Assembly (NCBI GenBank): GCA_040507985.1
Contig: JBEVNR010000031.1
Coordinates: 1 to 41,575 of the forward strand
Direction of reading: 5' to 3'
DNA: 41,575 nt
Source: JBEVNR01 sp040507985
GTDB lineage: Bacteria; Pseudomonadota; Alphaproteobacteria; Rickettsiales; UBA6187
Made by a program: the position numbers and the translations under genes. The notes below the pieces were generated by a model. That model did not search any database and was not told the origin of the DNA. It saw nothing but the letters and a program-made list of their open reading frames with translations. Each line of letters begins with the position of its first letter. The stretch's first letter is position 1. Shown piece after piece: positions 1 through 9,093 of this stretch.

Positions 1-86
1 TCCGCCGTTTTGCTCGCGCATATATCCGAGCAAAAATAACGCAGAATTTTTTTGATCCCGTACTCGTTCAAATGCCTGTTGCTCAT
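1..86 (-). CDS. IS1595-like transposase, N-terminal fragment cut by the window edge
   Basis: An ATG at 86-84 opens a frame of 28 codons that runs off the left edge. It has a good Shine-Dalgarno sequence (AAGGAAAG) just upstream. The peptide begins MSNRHLNEYGIKKILRYFCS and continues DICASKTA. This resembles the N-terminal helix-turn-helix of IS1595/ISSpo3-type transposases, where a basic start is followed by a (F/L)xxD(I/L)xAxxxA pattern before an asparagine-rich recognition helix. The catalytic DDE/N domain would lie outside the window, so intactness cannot be judged. The family call rests on a short N-terminus and is tentative. Confidence 0.5.
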   Translation of the reverse strand, partial: MSNRHLNEYGIKKILRYFCSDICASKTA

Positions 87-129
87 AGACTTTCCTTATA
101 TCGGCTAGTCTAGGCGCTAGTCAAGAGCC
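1..129 (-). mobile_element. End of an IS1595-like insertion sequence (partial)
   Basis: The left edge holds the 5' end of a transposase-like reading frame (1-86, minus) preceded by a short leader. Read on the minus strand, the leader begins GGCTCTTGACTAGCGCC near 129 and could be the terminal inverted repeat. The other end lies outside the window, so neither the partner repeat nor a target duplication can be seen. The boundary at 129 is inferred from the GG start and the change in character of the sequence after it. Confidence 0.35.
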
Positions 130-183
130 AAAATATTTTTTCGGTGAGCGCTTCAGCGCATATACACAATGCAAGCGGCAGAA

Positions 184-1092
184 TTAGTACGGCATCGATC
201 GCAGCAACGCTTCGCCTATCTCGGCGGCCATTTTCTCCGCCTGTTCCGCCGGCGCATAGCCGGTGCGCCTGACGACGAAACTGCCGTCGAGCGACGCCGC
301 AAAGGCATGCAGCGTCACCTTGCCGCGGGAGAATTCACTGATCGCCCCTATGGGCTGCGTGCATGAGCCTTCGCCGAATTGCGCCAAAAACGCCCTTTCG
401 CATCGGGCTTGGGCTTCGCTGTCGGCGCAGCCGATCGCGTCGGTGAGCGCATGGGCGCGGACGTCTCCGACGCGGGTTTCCAGCGCGATAATGCCCTGAC
501 CGACGGCGGGAACGCAATCATGCGCGTCGATGGGACGAATATATGGGCGATACGTATCCCACAACCCCAAGCGACGGAGGCCGGCGGCGGCAAGAAAAGT
601 GGCGTCGACCTCTCCTTGCTCCAATTTACGCAGCCGCGTGTCCACGTTTCCGCGAAAAGGTTCGATGCGCAAGTCCGGGCGGCGATGCAAGGCCCACGCG
701 GCGCGTCTGGGAGACGACGTTCCCACGCGCGCGCCATAGGGTAATTGGTCGACGGAGCATCCGCCGCGCGACAGCAAGGCGTCCCTCGGATCGATGCGCG
801 GCAAAAATCGCGAAAGATGCAGTCCTTCCGGCAATGCGGCCGGTACGTCCTTAAGGGAGTGCGCCGCCGCGTCGATCTCGCCGCTCAACAGCGCCTCCTC
901 TATTTCCTTGACGAAAACGCCCTTTCCGCCCATCGCCGCAATGCGCGCCTCCGGCATGACGTCCGCCGTGGTGACGATCGTTTTTATGGAAACGGAAACG
1001 TCCGCCCGCGCCGATTCCATCAGGCTTTTCACCAATTCGGCCTGAAACAGGGCAAGCGGGCTGCGGCGCGTTCCTATAACGAAAGGAATCAT
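184..1092 (-). CDS. hemC: Porphobilinogen deaminase (hydroxymethylbilane synthase)
   Basis: This cytosolic enzyme polymerises four porphobilinogen molecules into hydroxymethylbilane in tetrapyrrole and heme synthesis. The 302-residue product has the family landmarks in order: N-terminal IGTRRSPLALFQAE, HSLKDVP with the catalytic Asp at about residue 82, the arginine-rich GTSSPRRAAW and FRGNVDTRLRK segments, and GEGSCTQPIGAI, which carries the dipyrromethane-cofactor Cys at about residue 244. Length is normal for the family. The frame stays open much further upstream (to 1296), but that extension overlaps the DUF486 gene. ATG 1092 has GGTAGG just upstream and gives the usual family N-terminus; ATG 1104 is an alternative start overlapping the upstream stop. 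It is probably cotranscribed with the DUF486 gene. The identification is secure. Confidence 0.95.
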   Translation of the reverse strand: MIPFVIGTRRSPLALFQAELVKSLMESARADVSVSIKTIVTTADVMPEARIAAMGGKGVFVKEIEEALLSGEIDAAAHSLKDVPAALPEGLHLSRFLPRIDPRDALLSRGGCSVDQLPYGARVGTSSPRRAAWALHRRPDLRIEPFRGNVDTRLRKLEQGEVDATFLAAAGLRRLGLWDTYRPYIRPIDAHDCVPAVGQGIIALETRVGDVRAHALTDAIGCADSEAQARCERAFLAQFGEGSCTQPIGAISEFSRGKVTLHAFAASLDGSFVVRRTGYAPAEQAEKMAAEIGEALLRSMPY

Positions 1093-1097
1093 ACGGC

Positions 1098-1448
1098 CTA
1101 CCATTTCCGAAAAATAAAAAACGCCCCGAGGGCGATAAAGGCAAATCCCACGAGATAGTTCCACTTGAGCGGCTCGTGCAAATACCATACGGAAAACGCG
1201 GAGAAAACGAAAAGGGTAATCACCTCTTGCAGCGTTTTTAATTCCGCCGCGCTGAAATGCCCGTGTCCGATGCGGTTTGCCGGCACCTGAAGGCAATATT
1301 CAAAAAACGCCAATCCCCAACTGACGAAAATCGCGGCGGCGAGCGGCGCGGATTTATAGCGCAAATGTCCGTACCACGCGAACGTCATGAACGCGTTCGA
1401 GGCAAGCAACAATAAAACGGTCGCAAGGGGAACGGGTATGGCAGGCAA
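1098..1448 (-). CDS. DUF486 (DMT-like) small integral membrane protein
   Basis: The 116-residue product has four predicted hydrophobic segments and matches the DUF486 family of small drug/metabolite-transporter-like proteins. Diagnostic features are the early SNAFMTFAWYGHLRY segment, the AFFEYCLQVPANRIGH stretch and the C-terminal LKWNYLVGFAFIALGAFFIF helix. Its substrate is unknown. The start is TTG at 1448, supported by GGAG about nine bases upstream; no better ATG keeps the first helix intact. The stop at 1098 sits directly before the hemC start, so the two genes are very likely cotranscribed. Family membership is solid; transport activity is not shown. Confidence 0.85.
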   Translation of the reverse strand: MPAIPVPLATVLLLLASNAFMTFAWYGHLRYKSAPLAAAIFVSWGLAFFEYCLQVPANRIGHGHFSAAELKTLQEVITLFVFSAFSVWYLHEPLKWNYLVGFAFIALGAFFIFRKW

Positions 1449-1579
1449 TGCGCGATCTCCGTATTAACGTTCGACGCTTTTTTATATAAAGCAAAAATCT
1501 ATTTTAGGTAAGCCTTTAAATATGCGGACGTCACGTGAATTTCAAGCGAGGAGGCGGATGAAGAAAATATGGAGTCCAA

Positions 1580-2428
1580 TTATGTGTTTAACAGGTTTCG
1601 CAATCCCGCCTTATAATCCGGATAGAGGAGCTTTACGCCCAGTTCGCGCTTCATTTTATCGTTCGCGACGCGCCTGCACGCGCCGTAGAAGCTTCGTGTC
1701 ATCGAAGGCAGGGACGGATCGTCGAACGGCACGGCGTCAGGAAGGGGAACGCCGAGCAACTCGGCGGCGTAGGCGATGATTTCGTCGGACGCGGCGGGAA
1801 GGTCGTCGGCCACGTTATACGCCTCTCCCGGCGCCGGCGAGGCGACGGAGGCGCACAGCGCCTGCGTAATGTCGTCTATATGAATGCGGCTAAAGACCTG
1901 CCCCGGCTTGATGATGCGCCGCGCCGTTCCGTCGCGCAGTTTTTCGAGCGCGTTGCGGCCGGGTCCGTAAATGCCGGAGAGGCGAAACACGTGAACCGGA
2001 AGGCCCGAAGCGAGCCATGTGTTTTCCGCCTCGATGCGCCTGATGGCGCGAGGCTCCGTCGCGCCCGTGGGCGAACGCTCGTCCACGCGCGCTCCGCCGC
2101 AATCGCCGTATACGCCGGTGGTCGAAAGATAGCCGAACCACGCCAGCCCCGGAAGGCGCCGCAGATCATCTGCGTGCGACGCGTACACGCCGTCGCCCGA
2201 TTCCCCCGGCGGCACGGAATGCAGCACGTGCGTGACTTCGCTGAGGGCGTCGTCCGGAAAAAGCAGCGGAGCGCCGTCGTCGAACACGTGGGCCGTGACG
2301 CCAAGCTCTCGCCACTTATCGAACCTTGCCTCGCTGCGGCAGGTGCCGCTGACGCGCCATCCGTCGGCCAACAGCCGGCGGGCGAACGCTTCGGCGACGT
2401 AGCCCAAACCAAAACAAAATAGGTGCAA
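1580..2428 (-). CDS. SDR-family NAD(P)-dependent epimerase/dehydratase-like protein
   Basis: The 282-residue product is an extended short-chain dehydrogenase of the YeeZ-like type. The nucleotide-binding glycine motif GLGYVAEAFARRL is at the very N-terminus. The segment YLSTTGVYGDCGG carries the active-site Ser/Thr and Tyr region, and VFRLSGIYGPGRN and IHIDDITQAL are typical of nucleotide-sugar epimerase-like proteins. The usual YxxxK lysine is not obvious, as is common in this subgroup, so the reaction cannot be stated. The start is TTG at 2428, supported by a strong GGAGGAAA Shine-Dalgarno lying across the end of the carbonic anhydrase gene. That spacing implies cotranscription and probably coupled translation with that gene. 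Confidence 0.8.
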   Translation of the reverse strand: MHLFCFGLGYVAEAFARRLLADGWRVSGTCRSEARFDKWRELGVTAHVFDDGAPLLFPDDALSEVTHVLHSVPPGESGDGVYASHADDLRRLPGLAWFGYLSTTGVYGDCGGARVDERSPTGATEPRAIRRIEAENTWLASGLPVHVFRLSGIYGPGRNALEKLRDGTARRIIKPGQVFSRIHIDDITQALCASVASPAPGEAYNVADDLPAASDEIIAYAAELLGVPLPDAVPFDDPSLPSMTRSFYGACRRVANDKMKRELGVKLLYPDYKAGLRNLLNT

Positions 2429-2432
2429 GAAA

Positions 2433-2440
2433 ATTTCCTC
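2433..2440 (-). promoter_or_regulatory. Strong Shine-Dalgarno that fixes a TTG start
   Basis: On the minus strand GGAGGAAA lies between the carbonic anhydrase stop (2445-2443) and the TTG at 2428. It is a near-perfect anti-16S match at suitable spacing and is the main reason to accept the non-ATG start of the epimerase-like gene. Confidence 0.6.
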
Positions 2441-2442
2441 CG

Positions 2443-3087
2443 TTATGCCGTCGGCAAATCGACGAAGCTCTCGACGTCGGGCTTATATTCCGACAAGGCA
2501 CCGGTGCGCAGCGAAAAATACCATCCGTGGAGACGCAAGGCGCCGGAAGCGACGCGCTCGTCTATCCACGGAAACGTCCGAAGGCGCGCCAAGGAAAGCA
2601 ACACGTTTTCCTGGGCGCAGCGGCGGCGCAAGGCGCGGCGGTCGTGGTCGTCGCCGCGAATTTCCGCCAGGGCTTTTTCCTTTGCCGGCAGCGCGGCCGC
2701 CACCCACGCGCCGATAAAGTCGGTGCGCTCCTCGGCGTTGCCGTCAAGAAGGGCGTCGACGCCGGCGCACCTACTATGGCCCAGCACGACGATATGCTTG
2801 ACGCCCAATATTTTCACGGCGAATTCCAGCGCGGCGCTCACGCCGTGCAATCCCCCGTCTTTTTCGTAGGGAGGAACGACGTTCGCCACGTTGCGTATCA
2901 CGAATATGTCGCCCGGCCCGGCGTCGGTGATGATCGAAGGATCGACGCGCGAGTCGCTGCACGCCACAATTAAGGTTTTCGGCGCTTGGCCCGTTTCCGC
3001 CAATTCGCGATACGTGTCGTCGCCGGACGCAAAATAACGCTCGTAAAATTTTTTATACCCCGCCGCCAGCGCTTTTATTTCGGCCAT
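2443..3087 (-). CDS. Beta-class carbonic anhydrase
   Basis: This enzyme interconverts CO2 and bicarbonate in the cytoplasm using zinc. The 214-residue product shows the complete beta-class zinc site: Cys43-x-Asp45-x-Arg47 in VACSDSRVDP, and His104-x-x-Cys107 in LGHSRCAG. It also has the GDIFVIRNVAN and HGVSAALEFAV segments typical of bacterial enzymes. The frame is open to a TTG at 3120 with no ribosome binding site. ATG 3087 follows a GGCGGAAAG sequence and gives the usual short N-terminus before GYKKFYERYF, so it is preferred. The SDR-type gene lies 14 bases downstream and is probably in the same transcript. Confidence 0.93.
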   Translation of the reverse strand: MAEIKALAAGYKKFYERYFASGDDTYRELAETGQAPKTLIVACSDSRVDPSIITDAGPGDIFVIRNVANVVPPYEKDGGLHGVSAALEFAVKILGVKHIVVLGHSRCAGVDALLDGNAEERTDFIGAWVAAALPAKEKALAEIRGDDHDRRALRRRCAQENVLLSLARLRTFPWIDERVASGALRLHGWYFSLRTGALSEYKPDVESFVDLPTA

Positions 3088-3169
3088 ACTTTCCGCCTTG
3101 CTGATGTTTCGTTTCGACAATAGAGGCGAAAGGCGCTAAAAAAAAGGGAAAAATCGACGGAGCAAGGCC

Positions 3170-3186
3170 TTAGGCTGTGTGCAACG
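3170..3186 (+). repeat. Dispersed short repeat, family 3, copy 1
   Basis: TTAGGCTGTGTGCAACG overlaps the 3' end and stop codon of the adenosine kinase-like gene. Related copies occur at 15169-15186 and 29851-29872 in the same orientation. The shared core is TAGG(C/T)TGTG(T/C)GCA. Confidence 0.4.
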
Positions 3187-4174
3187 CATTGTTGGCGCGG
3201 CCTCCTAGATGGCCGATGACGTGCGAGGCCGCCGCTATGCCGGCGTCGACGCAGGCGGAGAGGGAAAATTTTTCCGATAAGGCGAACAGCGCGCCGGCGG
3301 CAAACAAGTCGCCCGCTCCGGTGACGTCGACGACGGGAACGTCCGAAAGCGCAGGGCGGAAGACATATTCCCCGTTCCAAAAGACCCCTGCGCCGTTAGC
3401 TCCAAGCGTGCGGAAGGCGAGGCAACGGCGCGTTTTGAAAAATTCCGCCAACGCGTCGTCGTCTTGGCCGTCGAACATGGCGGCGTATTCGTCGCGATTG
3501 CCGAAGAGAACGTTGACGGCGCCGCTTTCCAAAAGCGCAAAAAGCGAGGCGCGGTGCCGCTCGACGCAAAACGGATCGGACAGCGACAGGGCGACGCGCG
3601 CGCCCGCTTTTTTAGCGCGATCGATCGCGCGGCGAATGAGCGATTGCAGATCGCCTTCGTCCCATAAATAGGTTTCTATGTATAACGCGGCGGCGTCGTC
3701 AATGGGCGCGCGGTCTATGTCTCGTTCCATGAGCATCCGGGCGGCGCCGAGATAGGTCATCATGCTGCGCTCGCCATCGGGCGTGACCGCAATGCAACAT
3801 TGGCCGGTCGCGGCGACGCTCGTACGCTCCGAATCGAAATGCACGCCGCTTCGACGCAAATCTTCGGCGAACTCGCCGCCCAGAATATCATTGGCCACCT
3901 TACCGATAAAGGCGCAATTTTTTCCGAGCAAGGTAAGTCCGCATACGGTGTTGGCCGCCGACCCCCCCGAGCGCACGACGGCTTTACCCGTTTGGCGCAA
4001 CGACGCCGCGCAGCGCCGCGCCTCGTCTTCCGAATCGAGCAACCGCATCGCGCCCTTGGCGTATCCGTTTTTTTCCGGAAAATCCGCCGGCGTTTCGGCC
4101 AGCACGTCGACGATGGCGTTGCCGAGTCCGACGACGTCGAAGCGGCGGCCGGTCGGTAAGGCAATGGAGGTCAT
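3170..4174 (-). CDS. PfkB-family adenosine kinase-like sugar kinase
   Basis: This is a ribokinase-fold kinase of the group annotated as adenosine kinase in alphaproteobacteria, which would phosphorylate adenosine to AMP. The 334-residue product has the early VVGLGNAIVDVLAETP, the GGSAANTVCGLTLLG substrate-binding signature and the C-terminal VVDVTGAGDLFAAGALFA signature with the catalytic Asp at about residue 289. ATG 4174 is preferred over the upstream open frame because GGGG lies just ahead of it and the protein then begins like its relatives. It starts 8 bases after the glutamate dehydrogenase stop, so the two are probably cotranscribed. The C-terminus stops early, and its last codons lie inside a dispersed repeat (3170-3186). 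The exact substrate is an inference. Confidence 0.85.
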   Translation of the reverse strand: MTSIALPTGRRFDVVGLGNAIVDVLAETPADFPEKNGYAKGAMRLLDSEDEARRCAASLRQTGKAVVRSGGSAANTVCGLTLLGKNCAFIGKVANDILGGEFAEDLRRSGVHFDSERTSVAATGQCCIAVTPDGERSMMTYLGAARMLMERDIDRAPIDDAAALYIETYLWDEGDLQSLIRRAIDRAKKAGARVALSLSDPFCVERHRASLFALLESGAVNVLFGNRDEYAAMFDGQDDDALAEFFKTRRCLAFRTLGANGAGVFWNGEYVFRPALSDVPVVDVTGAGDLFAAGALFALSEKFSLSACVDAGIAAASHVIGHLGGRANNALHTA

Positions 4175-4182
4175 GGTTGCCC

Positions 4183-7100
4183 CTACCCCGCCGCGCGATT
4201 TTTGCTTTCCGACGGCACGCACAAATCTTCCGCCGCGATTTCTTTCAGTTTTTGCAGCGCGACGACGATCATCGGAACGGTGATTTCATCTTCCTGCGAT
4301 TTTATTTCCTCTAAGAACCGGCGATAGCGACCAAACTCCTCGACATGGGCCTCGCGCCATTCGTCCAGCGCCGCGAGCGGTTCCTTATGCGGCGAGGAGA
4401 GGAAAAAAATCACGGCGTTTCGGGCGATGCGCTCTTGTTCCTGGTACAATTCTTCCGTCAAACTATAGGCGGAAACTTGCTGCCAGTAAGACGGAATGCC
4501 TTTTTGCACCAAGGCGTGGCGCATTTTGCGGAGCTGCAAATCTTGTCCGACGCGGTGATAAATGGCGGCGACGTCGTTTTCGGATGCGCCGGCCGCTTGT
4601 GACACCGCCAAAATATCGAACGCCGACAGCAGCGAACGCGCCGCCGCGACGTCCGTCGCCAGTTTTTCCGGCACTTTGTCGGCAAGGAAGCTGTCGCGCC
4701 GTTCGTTATATTCGTGCAGCGCGTCCGGCGCCAACACGTTCGGCAAGGCCGACTTGAGCGCGCGCACCCCTTCGCGATATTGCTCGATGACTTTTCCCAC
4801 CGGGTCTTTCGCGTGGCGGCGCAGCAATTTATGCGCGGAGCGCTGCATTAATTTGCCGACGGAATCAAACAAGGTCGTTTTCGCGTTGGCGGAGACGTCC
4901 GCGCCGAGATTTTCGATATCCTTCCATACCGAACGCAGTTCGAAAATGTCGCGCGTGGCGATATAGGCGCTCGCAACGTCGGCGGCCTCCGCGCCGGTGA
5001 CTTCCGTCAAGCGGAAATAATAGACGACGCCCAACCGGTTAATCAGGCTGTTGGTGACGACCGTCGCGATAATTTCGCGGCGCAGCGGGTGTTGCTTGAT
5101 CTCTTCCGCAAACCGCTCGCGCAAGGCTTTGGGGAAATAGCGAATCAAGTCGAATTCGTAATAGGGATCGTCCGGCAGGGCCGATTTCAGCAGCGTTTCG
5201 TAAATATATAGCTTGCAATAGGCCATAATCACGCTGAGTTCCGGCCGGGTGAAGGATTTTCCTTCATATTGGCGCCGAGACATTTCCTCTTTCGACGGCA
5301 GAAACTCCACCTGACGATCGAGCGTGTAGCGCGTTTCTAAAAACGCGATCAAGCGCGTAAACAATTCAAGGAAATAGGGCGCCTGCATTTGTGCGACGGT
5401 GAGCGCTTGCGTTTGCAACAGATTGTCGATCAGCACCAAATCCGCCACGTTGTCGGTCATGGACTCGAGCAGCGCGTTGCGCTCGTCGTGCGATAACGTG
5501 CCCGATTCGATGGCGCGATTGAGCAATATTTTAATGTTGACTTCATGGTCGGAACAATCGACGCCGGCCGAATTGTCGATGGCGTCGGTGTTGATGCGGC
5601 CGCCGGAGAGCGCGTATTCGATGCGCCCTAACTGCGTTGCCCCGAGATTGCCCCCTTCGCCGACGACCTTGCACCGCAGGTCGGCGCCGTTCACCCGTAC
5701 CGAATCGTTAGCCTTGTCGTCGCATTCCTCGTTGGTTTCACTGCGCGATTTAATGTAGGTGCCGATACCGCCGTTCCAGAGTAAATCAACCTTAGATTGC
5801 AGCAACGCATGGATAAACTCGTCCGGCGTCATGCGCGGCTCGTCGCGCCCGGTGAGTTTTTTCATTTCGGGAGTAAGCGTCACGCTTTTCGCCGCGCGCG
5901 AAAACACGCCCCCGCCGTCGGAGATAAGGCGCGCGTCGTAATCTTCCCACGTGGAGCGCGGCAAGGCGAACAAACGTTCGCGCTCGACGAAGGATTTTTC
6001 GGCGTCGGGATTCGGATCGACGAAAATATGCATGTGGTTGAACGCCGCCACCAACTTCACCGAACGCGACATAAGCAACCCGTTGCCGAACACGTCGCCG
6101 GACATGTCGCCTATGCCTATCGTCCGGATCGGGTCGTGCTGCGAGTCGACGCCGGCTTCGCGGAAATGCCTGCGCACCGAAATCCACGCGCCCTTGGCCG
6201 TGATTCCCATTTTTTTGTGGTCGTATCCGGCTGAACCGCCGGAGGCGAAGGCATCGCCCAGCCAAAATTTATATTCCGCCGACACGCCGTTCGCGATATC
6301 GGAAAAGGTTGCGGTGCCTTTATCGGCGGCCACCACCAAATACGGGTCGTCCTGATCGTACCGCACCACCTGCGGCGGCGGCACGACGGCGCCGCCCGAT
6401 AAATTGTCGGTGAGGTCGAGCAGCCCGCGCAAGAGCGTGCGGTAGCATCGCTTGCCTTCCTCTAACTTCGCGTCGCGTTCGGCGGGCGGGTGCTTCACCA
6501 CGAAGCCGCCTTTCGATCCGACGGGAATGATGACGGAGTTTTTCGTCATTTGCGCCTTCATCAGCCCCAGCACTTCGGTGCGGTAGTCTTCGTGCCTGTC
6601 CGACCAGCGCAATCCGCCGCGCGCCACCTTGCCGCCGCGCAGATGGATGCCTTCCATATAAGACGCATAGACGAAAATTTCGGCGTAGGGGCGCGGTTTG
6701 GGTAAAAAGGCGATCTGCGACGAGGAAATTTTAAACGACATGTAGTCTTTGCTGACGCCGTTTTCGTCGGTGCGGAAATAGTTGGTGCGCAGCGTCGCGC
6801 GCATCATGTCGATAAAGGTGCGCAGCACCCGTTCGTCGGCCAGATTGGAGGCGTTGCCCAAGATGGCGTCGTATTTTTCCGCCGCCTCGCGCTGCGCGGT
6901 TTGGCGGTCGCCGGAAAAATGGGGATCGAACCGCGCGTGGAAGAAAGCCGTGAGCAAGCTCGGCGCATCCGGATAGGCCGCCAGCGTCTCTTGAATGAAA
7001 GCCTGGCTATAGTTAAATCGCGCTTGCTTTAAATATTTCGCATAAGAGCGGAGCATTTGCACGTCTCGCCAATGCAGGCCGGAGCGAATGACCGCGCCGT

Positions 7101-9093
7101 TTAGGCTGTCGTTCGACGATTGTCCGCGCCACACGCGTAGCAACGCCTCTTCCGCGTTTTTCTTGAGCGTGTCGAACGACGTGGTCGCGCACGCATCTTC
7201 GGCGAAGCGCAGCACATGAATCCACACCGTGTCGTCTTGCCTGCTTGGATGGACGGCGTAGGTGAATTCGTCCATCGTCTTTAATCCCATATTTTCAACG
7301 ATAGGAATGATTTCGGACAAAAATATTTGTTTTTCGCGATGGTAGATTTTCAGTTGCAACGTCTCTTTTTGTCTGACGTGCGTGCGCCCGAACGAAAAAA
7401 TGATCGGCGCGTCGCCGGCGCCCAGCCGCTCTATGTGGGCGACGTCGTGCGTAGCCACCTCGCCGCTAAATCGCGCTTTATATTCTTCGGGAAAGGCTTT
7501 TTTATATTTCTCTTGCAACGCGCGAGACGCGCGCTCGCCGTAAGAGGCAGTAAGCGCGGCGTTGAGATTATCGCTCCAATTATGGGTGACGCTCTGAATC
7601 TTCGCCTCCAACTCGCGTTCGTCGAAGGAAGGAATGTCGCCCGGCGCCGTTTTGACGATAACTTGCAAGCGTGCCAAATGCGATTCCGATACTTGCGTAT
7701 AATGCGTCGAAACGGTGCCGTTTAGGGCGTCGCATAGAATATGCTCTATTTTATACCGCAGTTCGGTGCTCATACGGTCGCGCGGCAGAAATACGATGCA
7801 GCTGACGTAACGCTCCAATTCGTCCTTGCGTAAAAACAGGCGAACGCGCGGCTGCACCGACAAGCCCACCATGCCGATCACCATGTCGTACAGCGCCCCC
7901 GGCGTCATTTGAAACAATTCGTCGCGCGGGAACGCCTCCATCATGGCGCGCATTTCCTTGGCGTTGTGGCTGGCGGCGGGGAAGCCGGCACGGTTTTCCA
8001 CCACGTCGATCTTTCGGCGAATGAGCGGAATGAACTTCGCGCTTTGATAGTATACGATGGAGGTGAACATCCCGACGATGCGATGCTCTTCGGTGTAGTT
8101 TCCGTCCGCGTCGAACAGGCGCACCGCGATATAATCCATATGCACCGGACGATGGACGATGGAGCGCTCGTTGGCTTTGTTCATGCCCAGTACGCGCAAC
8201 TCGCCGTCCTTAAATAACGGCAGCTCGAACGGCAGGTCTATTTCCGTGACGGGATGGACGGCAGTGGGACGGTTAAGCGCGCCGATCGTGCCGTTGCGTT
8301 GGGGCAGATATTGCACCCCGGCGTCGCCGGAACGCAGGTCGTAGGCGGAATATCCCAGAAAAATAAAGTTACCGGCGCACAACCATTCTAAAAACGCGCC
8401 GTATTCTTCGGCGGCGTGCAGATAGGCCGGCCGCTCCGACGAAGGAATGTTGGCGATATGGTCCGCGGCGGCGATTTTTAATTTCTCGCCCACGCCCCGC
8501 ACCCGCTCGACGATGGATTGCCAATGCGTCACCGCCTCGCGCACCGCGCCGAGCGTATGTTTTACGTCGTCGATCAACGCTTGGCGCTCGTCGTCGCTTT
8601 GCAGCGGGTCGAGTTGGTAATGCTGGAACGATTCAAGCGGCACGTCGTGCGCGGAATCGGAGGGGGCGTAGAGAATATGCGCCTTACCGCCGGCGTCGCG
8701 TTCGGTCGCGATCACCGGGTGGCTGAGGCAATAGACGTGCATGCGGCGGCGATTCAAGGTTTCGCTCACCGAATCCACCAAAAACGGGCTGTCGTCGCAC
8801 AATATTTCCAGCGCCAGGCGCGGCTCGCCCGAGCCGTCGCCCGCCGCGCAAGGCAGGTCGCGCGCGCGCACGTGCGGTCCGGTTCCCTTACGCGTCTCGA
8901 CGAAAGAAAATGCCTCTAGCGCAATCTGCGCCCATGCGTCGACGTCGTAGGCGGAGAGAAGGTCCTCCTGCGGTACGGAGAGGCAAAAAAGCTCGACGAA
9001 CGCAAGGGCGGTCGGCGCCTTCCCCTCCGCCCGCCTCCCCGCCGCAGCGACGATGTGTTGTATGCGGAGTGAAACTTCCGAGCCGTCTTTCAT
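4183..9093 (-). CDS. gdhB: NAD-specific glutamate dehydrogenase, large (about 180 kDa) type
   Basis: This enzyme catalyses oxidative deamination of glutamate to 2-oxoglutarate and ammonia with NAD+, linking amino-acid catabolism to the TCA cycle. The product is about 1636 residues, normal for the large class with long N- and C-terminal regulatory extensions. The central catalytic part shows RGGKVARGGLRWSDRHEDYR, PVGSKGGFVVKHP with a conserved Lys near residue 861, IGDMSGDVFGNGLLMS, NGGIGTYIK and GEGGNLGATQLGRIEYAL. The frame is open to a TTG at 9123, but ATG 9093 starts directly at the typical N-terminus; neither has a strong ribosome binding site. The adenosine kinase-like gene follows 8 bases downstream. 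The identification is secure; only the start is uncertain. Confidence 0.95.
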   Translation of the reverse strand: MKDGSEVSLRIQHIVAAAGRRAEGKAPTALAFVELFCLSVPQEDLLSAYDVDAWAQIALEAFSFVETRKGTGPHVRARDLPCAAGDGSGEPRLALEILCDDSPFLVDSVSETLNRRRMHVYCLSHPVIATERDAGGKAHILYAPSDSAHDVPLESFQHYQLDPLQSDDERQALIDDVKHTLGAVREAVTHWQSIVERVRGVGEKLKIAAADHIANIPSSERPAYLHAAEEYGAFLEWLCAGNFIFLGYSAYDLRSGDAGVQYLPQRNGTIGALNRPTAVHPVTEIDLPFELPLFKDGELRVLGMNKANERSIVHRPVHMDYIAVRLFDADGNYTEEHRIVGMFTSIVYYQSAKFIPLIRRKIDVVENRAGFPAASHNAKEMRAMMEAFPRDELFQMTPGALYDMVIGMVGLSVQPRVRLFLRKDELERYVSCIVFLPRDRMSTELRYKIEHILCDALNGTVSTHYTQVSESHLARLQVIVKTAPGDIPSFDERELEAKIQSVTHNWSDNLNAALTASYGERASRALQEKYKKAFPEEYKARFSGEVATHDVAHIERLGAGDAPIIFSFGRTHVRQKETLQLKIYHREKQIFLSEIIPIVENMGLKTMDEFTYAVHPSRQDDTVWIHVLRFAEDACATTSFDTLKKNAEEALLRVWRGQSSNDSLNGAVIRSGLHWRDVQMLRSYAKYLKQARFNYSQAFIQETLAAYPDAPSLLTAFFHARFDPHFSGDRQTAQREAAEKYDAILGNASNLADERVLRTFIDMMRATLRTNYFRTDENGVSKDYMSFKISSSQIAFLPKPRPYAEIFVYASYMEGIHLRGGKVARGGLRWSDRHEDYRTEVLGLMKAQMTKNSVIIPVGSKGGFVVKHPPAERDAKLEEGKRCYRTLLRGLLDLTDNLSGGAVVPPPQVVRYDQDDPYLVVAADKGTATFSDIANGVSAEYKFWLGDAFASGGSAGYDHKKMGITAKGAWISVRRHFREAGVDSQHDPIRTIGIGDMSGDVFGNGLLMSRSVKLVAAFNHMHIFVDPNPDAEKSFVERERLFALPRSTWEDYDARLISDGGGVFSRAAKSVTLTPEMKKLTGRDEPRMTPDEFIHALLQSKVDLLWNGGIGTYIKSRSETNEECDDKANDSVRVNGADLRCKVVGEGGNLGATQLGRIEYALSGGRINTDAIDNSAGVDCSDHEVNIKILLNRAIESGTLSHDERNALLESMTDNVADLVLIDNLLQTQALTVAQMQAPYFLELFTRLIAFLETRYTLDRQVEFLPSKEEMSRRQYEGKSFTRPELSVIMAYCKLYIYETLLKSALPDDPYYEFDLIRYFPKALRERFAEEIKQHPLRREIIATVVTNSLINRLGVVYYFRLTEVTGAEAADVASAYIATRDIFELRSVWKDIENLGADVSANAKTTLFDSVGKLMQRSAHKLLRRHAKDPVGKVIEQYREGVRALKSALPNVLAPDALHEYNERRDSFLADKVPEKLATDVAAARSLLSAFDILAVSQAAGASENDVAAIYHRVGQDLQLRKMRHALVQKGIPSYWQQVSAYSLTEELYQEQERIARNAVIFFLSSPHKEPLAALDEWREAHVEEFGRYRRFLEEIKSQEDEITVPMIVVALQKLKEIAAEDLCVPSESKNRAAG

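Noticed and set aside
148..160. Small GCGC-TTCA-GCGC hairpin as hemC terminator
   Set aside because: The stem is only four bases and no T-run follows on the minus strand.
1093..1296. N-terminal 68-residue extension of hemC
   Set aside because: It overlaps the DUF486 gene in another frame, and family N-termini begin at the chosen ATG.
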